Shown in pieces: positions 58,134-64,000 of a stretch of 64,000 nt of DNA. Made by a program: the position numbers and the translations under genes. The notes beneath the pieces are model-generated. The model did not search any database, was not told where the DNA came from, and was given only the letters and a program-made list of their open reading frames with translations. This DNA is from an uncultured Rhizobiaceae group bacterium (lineage in GTDB: Bacteria > Pseudomonadota > Alphaproteobacteria > Rhizobiales > Rhizobiaceae). Position 1 is the stretch's first letter; each line of letters opens with the position of its first letter. The stretch lies in NCBI GenBank assembly GCA_937930845.1, contig CALHBJ010000001.1:496001-560000 (forward strand). The letters run 5' to 3'.

Positions 58134-58263
58134 ATGCACCTGTGAAGGAAATCAGATCGGGAATTACGCGGGGATTTAATAAAGCCGCATTCGCGCGGAC
58201 AGGTGCCATGTCCGCTGCATCGGGTCAACAATCGCCCTTGTGCAATCGCAAACTTGGCCGGTA

Positions 58264-58464
58264 TCAGTCCTGGGTGTCTGAATTTGAAGAAATGGTGGCC
58301 TTGTAACGCCCGGTTTTTGGGTCGCGTTTCAATTCACCCACTTCCTTGCTCGAACCAGCTTCCACGCGCTCGCGTTCCTGTATTTCGTTCCAGTGTTTTT
58401 TAAACGAGTTGAACGCCACATAGGCAACGCCCCCGATGGCTGCAGCTGCAATCAATTGTACCAC
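58264..58464 (-). CDS. small membrane protein, unknown function
   Basis: A 66-residue protein with one N-terminal helix (LIAAAAIGGVAYVAF, 4-18) and a charged C-terminal tail (KKHWNEIQERERVEAG). No family is recognised. GTG start with AGGGGAA upstream. It lies between S49 peptidase and glyQ, a place where relatives also carry small hypothetical genes. Confidence 0.65.
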   Translation of the reverse strand: MVQLIAAAAIGGVAYVAFNSFKKHWNEIQERERVEAGSSKEVGELKRDPKTGRYKATISSNSDTQD

Positions 58465-58498
58465 AATAATTCCCCTCTTTCGTCACTTAACACGCGCG

Positions 58499-59395
58499 TC
58501 ACAGGCCCAGACGCGACCACAAAGCGCGTTCTTCAAGTGTTGTGAGAACACTGTCTGCCACGTTCGCGGTTATGTTGGCCATAGCATCAGATTGCGGCAA
58601 TCCTGCGCCAAGGACCGAACTTAAACCAACGGACACACCCTGACGGCGGCCAAACAACCCGCGTTTGGGTTCGATCAGTTCAAGCTTGGTCTTTTCCCCA
58701 TAGCGGGTTTTGAGAGATGAACGGATGTCGCCAATGGCATCGGCCAGGCCCAGTTCGACACCGGTTTCGCCGGTCCAGAACATGCCTGTAAACATATCCT
58801 TATGCTCAACAAGCCTGTCGCCCCGGCTGTTCTTGACCAAATCAATAAAGACCTGATGGATTGTCAATTGCAGTTCCTTCAAGCGGTCAATATCGGCTTT
58901 CTTTTCCGGCAGGAACGGGTCCAGCACGCTTTTGTTTTGGCCTGCAGTATATACCCGCCGTTTCACACCGATTTTGCCGATTGCATCTACAAAGCCAAAA
59001 CTGGCGGAAACCACGCCGATTGAACCGATAATGCTTGAGGGATCCACAGTGATGTCGTCACCGGCACAGGCGATCATATAGCCACCGGAAGCGGCGGCAT
59101 CTTCAACGAAGACATGGACCTTTTTGTTTTTCTCCTGCGCCAAATCGCGAATGCGCTGATATATCAGCCGTGACTGGACCGGCGAGCCGCCGGGAGAATT
59201 GACTACAATCGCAACTGCGGGAGCATCCTTCATTTCAAACGCGCGGTTCAACACACCTGCGCATCCGGCCAGATTGAGCGATGGGCGCAGGGCATTGCCA
59301 CCGGCCATTATGGCTCCGCTCAGTTGAACAACGGGAATGGTAATGGCATCGCTGCGAAACTTTGCAGGAACCAGTTTTTTGAAGATTTTTTTCAC
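58499..59395 (-). CDS. S49 family peptidase (SppA-like)
   Basis: A 298-residue signal-peptide peptidase-like serine protease of family S49. The catalytic Ser is in DAAASGGYMIACAGDDI and Lys is downstream in the region near GFVDAIGKIGVKRRVYTAGQNKS (ends given); the N-terminal strand is VPVVQL-type (TIPVVQLSGAI). GTG start with AAAGG upstream. No N-terminal membrane anchor is obvious. Part of the conserved tRNA1 methyltransferase/S49/glyQ block. Confidence 0.9.
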   Translation of the reverse strand: MKKIFKKLVPAKFRSDAITIPVVQLSGAIMAGGNALRPSLNLAGCAGVLNRAFEMKDAPAVAIVVNSPGGSPVQSRLIYQRIRDLAQEKNKKVHVFVEDAAASGGYMIACAGDDITVDPSSIIGSIGVVSASFGFVDAIGKIGVKRRVYTAGQNKSVLDPFLPEKKADIDRLKELQLTIHQVFIDLVKNSRGDRLVEHKDMFTGMFWTGETGVELGLADAIGDIRSSLKTRYGEKTKLELIEPKRGLFGRRQGVSVGLSSVLGAGLPQSDAMANITANVADSVLTTLEERALWSRLGL

Positions 59396-59469
59396 GAATA
59401 GCCTTTCTTGTCTTGGTGCTGCCAGAAGTGATGCGACCAGCGCAAAATTTCAAGCTTATTCGCCACACA

Positions 59470-60252
59470 TCACCATAGCGGCAAGACGGCCTGGCCGCGA
59501 AAAATCGCTTCGGCCTCTTCGGTGAAAGCGCCATCGGGGGCGTGAATGCTCAAATTTGGCAGGAATTGCAGCGGCGCCCGCCCGCCTTTCACGCCCGCCA
59601 ATATCAACCGGTTGGCCGGGTCACCGGCTTTGGCGTGAATGGGCAAAACGCGCAGACTGCCAAAACGATTGCCAATGGCGTCCAGTCCCTGCTGGAAATT
59701 GGCTGGACGCAGGATCATGGCAAACATGGCCTTGGGTCGTGCAATCGCCGACGCCGTGGCCAGCCACTGATCCCAAAGCCCCGTGGGCATTTCATGGGCT
59801 TTTTGTCGAAGGCCATAGGGCGATACCCGCATCGTTCCATCGTTAAAGGGGGGATTGGTGATGACAAAGTCATATACATTGTCGTTCAGTCCCGCCTTGA
59901 TCCGCCGGGCACCTTTCAAAGTGATATCGGTCTGCAGAATTGTGGCGCGTGGTGCCAGATGGGCATTTTCCGGCAGATTGAGTGTATCACGGCCAAGGCA
60001 GGCCATGTGCTCATCATATTCCACAAGATCAACTGACAATTGCTGGCAGCGCTGGGCACTCGCCAGGCCCGCAACGCCGGATCCGGCCCCCAGGTCCACA
60101 AGTCGACCCACGCTCCCCGTGGGCACGGTTGCAGCCAGAAGCACGGCATCCAATCCCGCACGGTGACCACCACTGGCCGGTTGCAACACACGAAAAGCAT
60201 TGTCCAAAAAGCCGTCACTCGTGACAGGGTCTTCAGCCTGTGCCTGGTTCAA
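59470..60252 (-). CDS. tRNA1(Val) A37 N6-methyltransferase-like (TrmN6/YfiC family)
   Basis: A 260-residue SAM methyltransferase of the TrmN6/N6-adenine type. Motif I is VDLGAGSGVAGL and the catalytic NPPFND is intact. The start is TTG at 60252, overlapping the DUF2007 stop in a TTGA; no ATG fits. Substrate assignment to tRNA1(Val) is by family resemblance only; relatives act on other RNA or protein targets. Confidence 0.88.
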   Translation of the reverse strand: MNQAQAEDPVTSDGFLDNAFRVLQPASGGHRAGLDAVLLAATVPTGSVGRLVDLGAGSGVAGLASAQRCQQLSVDLVEYDEHMACLGRDTLNLPENAHLAPRATILQTDITLKGARRIKAGLNDNVYDFVITNPPFNDGTMRVSPYGLRQKAHEMPTGLWDQWLATASAIARPKAMFAMILRPANFQQGLDAIGNRFGSLRVLPIHAKAGDPANRLILAGVKGGRAPLQFLPNLSIHAPDGAFTEEAEAIFRGQAVLPLW

Positions 60253-60494
60253 AACGCATCCCCCCGGACGGGTTTGTCTGGCAACTCGTCGCCAAGCCCT
60301 GCGTCTTTCATCAATTGGCGGGCCTCCACGAGGCGTTCACCATCCACCATTATGCGGCGTGGCAGAATTCCCAAAGATCCGTCAATAATGCTCATGTGGC
60401 TGTCGGCGACGTAATGGACAATGCCACTTTCCGACAAGAGTGATTGCGAAAACGAGACAGTCACCGGATTGTTCGTGCGCAGCAGTTCTTCCAT
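60249..60494 (-). CDS. DUF2007 domain protein
   Basis: An 81-residue protein of the DUF2007 family (PII-like signal-transduction-related fold, function unknown). The strands ELLRTNNPVTVSFSQSLLSESGI, DGSLGILPRRIMVDGE and the helix DERLVEARQLMKDAGL are visible (ends given). In related bacteria it precedes the tRNA1-type methyltransferase, as here. Confidence 0.88.
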   Translation of the reverse strand: MEELLRTNNPVTVSFSQSLLSESGIVHYVADSHMSIIDGSLGILPRRIMVDGERLVEARQLMKDAGLGDELPDKPVRGDAF

Positions 60495-60616
60495 ATCGAC
60501 GCTTTCATCAGCATATAAGACCGGCCCCTGCCCGCTGAGGCCGGTAAAACCGTTTTATCACGCGCGCAATGCAGCAACGCAAGTCCAGGCTCACCACTGT
60601 CCATCGAAGCCTAACT

Positions 60617-61522
60617 CTAACTCGTCCACCCCTCGATCATCGCCCGGTCGCTGCGCAACGCCCGGGCGATGTGGGATGTGAAAGCCTTGATGCGGGCAGC
60701 GTTTTTGATTTCGGGGTGGGTTAATACCCAAATGGGTGTTGCGACATTGAGGCCGGGGATATGAAGGCGCTTTAGCCCCTTGCGTGCATCACCAACCATG
60801 CAAGGCAGCAATGCCAGCCCCAATCCTTGTTCTGCCAAAGTGGCAACCGAGGAAAAAGTGTCCGACGATACTCTCACCTGCCCGCTGGACACATGGTCGC
60901 GCATCCACGCATAGGCTGGTGATCCGGATAGGGCGTCTCCAAGACCGAGCCAGGGCAGTTCATGGTTGAGCATCTCAAACTCTGGCTCACCTTCAAAATG
61001 CATGGAAAGCAATTCCGGTGTGCCGTAAATTGCAAATACAAGCTTGCACACGTTTTGACCCACAAGCGTATCTTGCGGCTTGAGCGATGGACGGATTGCA
61101 ACATCGGCATCCTGGCGTGACAGATTAAGCCGCGTGTTGGTCAGTGTCAGTTCGATATCAATATCGGGGTGCTGTTGGCGAAAACTTCGAATGTGCAGAG
61201 CGACCTGCTGGTTGATGATGGATTCGGTTGACGTAACCGCTATGCGGCCCTCAAGCCGCAGATCACGCCCTAATATCTCGCGCGAAATGCGTGACGTGCT
61301 GTCGCGAATTAAGCGCACTTCATCAATCAGGGCCAAACATTCTGACGTGGCCGTATATCCGCTGGGACGGCGCTCGAACAGATGAACACTTTGCGCTTCT
61401 TCAAACCCAATGATCCGGCGCTGGATGGTTGTTGGATTGACCCCCAGTTTTTTGGCGGCCGCGATGGCCGATCCGTGCTCATGCACCGCCAAAATATATT
61501 GCAGATCGTCCCAATTCATCAT
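60617..61522 (-). CDS. LysR-family transcriptional regulator
   Basis: A 301-residue LTTR with an N-terminal HTH (about 3-65) beginning WDDLQYILAVHEHGSAIAAAKKLGVNPTTIQRRI (ends given). The ATG at 61522 is preferred; a second ATG lies at 61519. Divergent from yceI-cytochrome b561, so it probably controls them, supported by two TGCAAAATTGCA-like dyads in between. Ligand unknown. Confidence 0.9.
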   Translation of the reverse strand: MMNWDDLQYILAVHEHGSAIAAAKKLGVNPTTIQRRIIGFEEAQSVHLFERRPSGYTATSECLALIDEVRLIRDSTSRISREILGRDLRLEGRIAVTSTESIINQQVALHIRSFRQQHPDIDIELTLTNTRLNLSRQDADVAIRPSLKPQDTLVGQNVCKLVFAIYGTPELLSMHFEGEPEFEMLNHELPWLGLGDALSGSPAYAWMRDHVSSGQVRVSSDTFSSVATLAEQGLGLALLPCMVGDARKGLKRLHIPGLNVATPIWVLTHPEIKNAARIKAFTSHIARALRSDRAMIEGWTS

Positions 61523-61550
61523 CGGTTGCGCACTCCCGAAAACAGCATCA

Positions 61551-61603
61551 TGCAAAATTGCAGTACACAAATGCGTTAATCGCCATATGAATGCGAATTT
61601 GCA
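61551..61603. promoter_or_regulatory. two similar 12-bp dyads in the LysR-yceI intergenic region
   Basis: TGCAAAATTGCA (61551-61562, a perfect palindrome) and TGCGAATTTGCA (61592-61603, two mismatches to it) are spaced 41 bases apart, about four helical turns. They lie between the divergent LysR and YceI genes. This is the pattern expected of paired LysR-type operator half-sites, though no consensus fixes the owner. Confidence 0.5.
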
Positions 61604-61670
61604 ATACCTAACTTAGCCCGGTCGGCAATTGCTGCTGATGTTCCAAACCCCTTTATTCGAGGACATACTC

Positions 61671-62252
61671 ATGATTGCACTCAAACTGAAATCTGCTTTT
61701 GCCGGTGCAGCGCTGGCGACATTCACGCTCCTGCCTGCTCAGGCGGCTTCCTACACAATCGATCCGTCACACTCGTCCATTATGTTTGAAACCGGTCATT
61801 TCACCTTTTCCAAACTGTCAGGCCGTTTCAACAAATTTTCCGGCACATTGAACTATGACCCTGCTGCCGGTGCAGCCGCGCAGTCGGTCAAGATCAGTGT
61901 CGATACCGCCAGCCTGGACACCAATTGGGCCGACCGCGACAAGCACCTGCGTGGCGATGATTTTTTCAAAGTGGGCACATTCGGCACCGCAACTTTTGAA
62001 AGCACCGGCTTTGAAGGTGACAAGGATGGCGGCGTGCTCAAGGGCAAGTTCACCCTGTTGGGCGTCACTAAGGACATTTCGTTCAACATCAAGCGAATTG
62101 GTGAAGGCACCGATCCTTGGGGCGGCTACCGCGTTGGATTTGAGGGCACCTACAACCTGACCCGCAAGGATTTTGGCATGGACTACAATCTTGGTCCCGC
62201 AGCTGAAGTCGTTGCAATTACGCTTCAGATCGAGGCCATCAAAGACAAGTAA
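61671..62252 (+). CDS. YceI family periplasmic protein
   Basis: A 193-residue YceI lipocalin-like protein, thought to bind isoprenoids or other lipids in the periplasm. A signal peptide (1-23, PAQA|ASYTI) is followed by ASYTIDPSHSSIMFETGHFTFS and GGVLKGKFTLLGVTKDI (ends given). ATG at 61671 has GAGGA upstream; the open frame is 14 codons longer. It is followed by cytochrome b561, a pair often seen together. Confidence 0.9.
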   Translation: MIALKLKSAFAGAALATFTLLPAQAASYTIDPSHSSIMFETGHFTFSKLSGRFNKFSGTLNYDPAAGAAAQSVKISVDTASLDTNWADRDKHLRGDDFFKVGTFGTATFESTGFEGDKDGGVLKGKFTLLGVTKDISFNIKRIGEGTDPWGGYRVGFEGTYNLTRKDFGMDYNLGPAAEVVAITLQIEAIKDK

Positions 62253-62284
62253 GCTGATACATGAGACCGGCAGGAGCGACAGGA

Positions 62285-62827
62285 ATGAGCGACGAATTCA
62301 AACGACCATCCTTTTCCCTGCCGGTCAAAATTCTTCACTGGCTCATTGCGATTCACATGATTGCATTGATCGCACTGGGCTGGTGGATGATTGACCTGAC
62401 TTACTTTTCACCATGGTACAACACAGCGCCATACCTGCACAAAGCCTTTGGCGTTTTGGTTTTCCTGTTGGGCGTGGCGCTGCTGGTCATTCGCCGGATA
62501 AAAGCGGCACCTGATGCGCTCCAGTCCCATACACGCCTGGAAAAGGTCGCGTCGAAGCTGGCGCACCTGATATTGTTTGCCTCGGTCATTACAATTCCGA
62601 TATCCGGCTATGTTTTTACCACGTCAAAAGGCGAAGGTATTTCCATGTTCGGCCTGTTCGATCTGCCCGCTTTTTTTGCGGTTTCCGATACGGTTCGTGA
62701 TTTTGCGATATCCTTCCACATCTACGCATCCTATGGCTTGCTGGCCATAATCGCCGCCCATGCAGGGGGGGCGTTGAAACATCATTTCATCGACAAAGAC
62801 CGCACACTTCGTCGCATGACATGGTGA
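62285..62827 (+). CDS. cytochrome b561
   Basis: A 180-residue inner-membrane di-heme-type cytochrome b561 (CybB-like) with about four helices. Heme-ligand histidines lie in LPVKILHWLIAIHM near the start, AHLILFASVIT and IAAHAGGALKHHF at the end. It may oxidise ubiquinol or superoxide. AGGAG upstream of the ATG at 62285. Follows yceI after 32 bases. Confidence 0.9.
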   Translation: MSDEFKRPSFSLPVKILHWLIAIHMIALIALGWWMIDLTYFSPWYNTAPYLHKAFGVLVFLLGVALLVIRRIKAAPDALQSHTRLEKVASKLAHLILFASVITIPISGYVFTTSKGEGISMFGLFDLPAFFAVSDTVRDFAISFHIYASYGLLAIIAAHAGGALKHHFIDKDRTLRRMTW

Positions 62828-62970
62828 TGGGTGTGTCACCAGTGCGGCCTTGTTTTCGTTGCACAAAGCCGCATGTGACACAGCAGCCAATTTGCAAAGC
62901 AGAACTTGTGCCGAAACGCTCTAAATCCTATTGAAGTGGGACAAGGGCATAACTTTAGAACTGGGTAGTC

Positions 62971-63987
62971 ATGGGCGTTGTAGTTTCGATTGACGAAAGA
63001 AAGCCACCGCAGGCAAGCGTCCAGCCGCTTGTGGACCTGACCGCCAGCGATATGAGGCGTGTCAATCAACTGATCCTGTCGAAAACCGGATCAGAGGTGG
63101 AAATGATTCCCGAAGTTGCCCAGCATCTCATTGATTCCGGCGGCAAGAGGTTGCGGCCCATGCTGACCCTTTCAGCCGCCCAGATGTGCGGGTATGAAGG
63201 CGAGCATCACATAACCTTGGCTGCCAGTGTTGAATTCATGCACACCGCCACGCTGTTGCACGATGACGTGGTTGACGAAAGCGACATGCGCAGGGGCAAA
63301 CAGGCAGCCCGCATGGTGTGGGGCAATCAGGCCAGTGTTCTGGTCGGCGATTTCTTGTTGGGTCAGGCCTTTCGCATGATGGTGGATGCCGGGTCCATGG
63401 AAGCGCTTGATGTGCTTTCAACCGCGTCTACAGTCATAGCCGAAGGCGAAGTGCTGCAACTTTCTGCTGCCCAAAGCATGGAAACGACGGAGGATGATTA
63501 TCTCACCGTCATCCGCTCCAAGACGGCGGCCCTGTTTTCAGCGGCAGCAGAAGTTGGGCCAATATTGGCCGGGTCCAACAAACCCACCCGCGATGCGTTC
63601 CGCTCTTATGGCATCAATCTTGGTCTGGCATTTCAATTGGTGGATGATGCTCTGGACTATGGCGGCTCAAAAGCCAGCCTGGGCAAAAATGTGGGGGATG
63701 ATTTTTACGAGGGTAAAATCACCCTTCCGGTCCTGCTGGCCTATCGCCGTGGCAGCGAAGATGAGCGGGCCTATTGGCGCGAAGCCATGGAAAGCAATTC
63801 ATCCGACGCCAAGGCGTTGGAGAAGGCGATGGAATTGCTCCAGAAACACAACGCCATTGCCGACACGGTTGAGCGGGCACGCCACTATGGCCAGATCGCG
63901 CGAGACGCGCTGGCACCGCTGCCGGCAAGCGACCACAAGCAGGCTTTGCTGGACGTGGTCGAGTTTTGTATTTCGCGCGTTAACTGA
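62971..63987 (+). CDS. ispB: polyprenyl (octaprenyl) diphosphate synthase
   Basis: A 338-residue trans-prenyltransferase that makes the ubiquinone side-chain precursor. First Asp-rich motif LLHDDVVDESD (D98, D99, D102), second motif QLVDDALDYGG (about 225), both magnesium-binding. Chain length is set outside what I can read. It is the first gene of the usual IspB/DUF2007/tRNA1-methyltransferase/S49/glyQ block; here the order is split by the YceI-b561 group. Confidence 0.94.
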   Translation: MGVVVSIDERKPPQASVQPLVDLTASDMRRVNQLILSKTGSEVEMIPEVAQHLIDSGGKRLRPMLTLSAAQMCGYEGEHHITLAASVEFMHTATLLHDDVVDESDMRRGKQAARMVWGNQASVLVGDFLLGQAFRMMVDAGSMEALDVLSTASTVIAEGEVLQLSAAQSMETTEDDYLTVIRSKTAALFSAAAEVGPILAGSNKPTRDAFRSYGINLGLAFQLVDDALDYGGSKASLGKNVGDDFYEGKITLPVLLAYRRGSEDERAYWREAMESNSSDAKALEKAMELLQKHNAIADTVERARHYGQIARDALAPLPASDHKQALLDVVEFCISRVN

Positions 63988-64000
63988 CAATTCTCAGCCT

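Noticed and set aside
62822-62841. TGGTGA/TCACCA stem at the end of the cytochrome b561 gene
   Set aside because: Six-base stem overlapping the stop and followed by G/C-rich sequence; the T-run is too far for a terminator.

Overview
The window is a moderately GC-rich (mid-50s % by eye) chromosomal segment of an alphaproteobacterium, most likely a member of the Hyphomicrobiales (Rhizobiales). The reasons are the cox cluster order coxB-coxA-ctaB-(small CoxF-like)-ctaG-coxC-DUF983-SURF1 beside ialB and tldD; an order-typical DUF6101 protein next to ubiA; the hdac/xseB/dxs/tlyA/rlmD gene set; and the polyprenyl synthetase/DUF2007/tRNA1 methyltransferase/S49 peptidase/glyQ set. The genus cannot be fixed from the sequence. 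I see no rRNA, tRNA, CRISPR array, insertion sequence or phage gene.

Layout. 1-6.4 kb: aa3-type cytochrome c oxidase operon on the minus strand (SURF1 runs off the left edge), with an intrinsic terminator between coxC and DUF983/SURF1. 6.7-13.6 kb: mostly plus-strand housekeeping genes: IalB, TldD, class II aldolase, ArsC-like reductase, PdxH (minus), a lipoprotein, a J-protein, FabI and a histidine phosphatase. 13.7-16 kb: a GTG-started L-arginine:glycine amidinotransferase homologue facing a Gfo/Idh/MocA oxidoreductase. 16-20 kb: pyrC-pyrE, a GNAT-like gene, and a three-gene unknown operon whose last gene overlaps the GNAT gene tail to tail by 155 bp. 20-23.3 kb: aroC, a RibB protein with a degenerate RibA domain, and an FG-GAP protein.

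23.4-41 kb holds histone-deacetylase-like, xseB, dxs, tlyA and rlmD, a set usually found clustered in this order of bacteria, here broken by two accessory insertions. The first is a desaturase plus a cytosolic PhnD-like protein divergent from an XRE regulator. The second is a compact operon LysR > hyuA-hyuB-FAD oxidase-aminotransferase-uronate dehydrogenase-like, coupled by short overlaps and without any transporter. It looks like a catabolic route for a cyclic amide or hydantoin, substrate unknown, and is the best candidate for an undescribed system. A SCO copper chaperone and a small exported protein follow.

41-50 kb: DmdC-like acyl-CoA dehydrogenase with a crotonase, Sua5, a D-2-hydroxyacid dehydrogenase, DUF6101, ubiA, purD and a second crotonase. 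50-60.5 kb: glyS with YtoQ and an orphan MerF-like membrane peptide. glyQ is separated from glyS by about 4.2 kb carrying a tandem CDGSH protein, a VOC protein, an SDR, an AT-richer foreign-looking methyltransferase and an outer-membrane barrel. S49 peptidase, tRNA1-type methyltransferase and DUF2007 lie upstream of glyQ. 60.6-64 kb: a LysR regulator divergent from yceI-cytochrome b561 (two near-identical 12-bp dyads lie between them), then octaprenyl diphosphate synthase.

How the genes connect: the oxidase subunits, CtaB (heme O), CtaG (CuB), SURF1 (heme a insertion) and the distant SCO (CuA) form one respiratory assembly line. IspB, UbiA and DXS supply the isoprenoid side of ubiquinone. PyrC/PyrE, PurD, AroC, RibB, PdxH and FabI are core biosynthesis. 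Several genes start with TTG or GTG.
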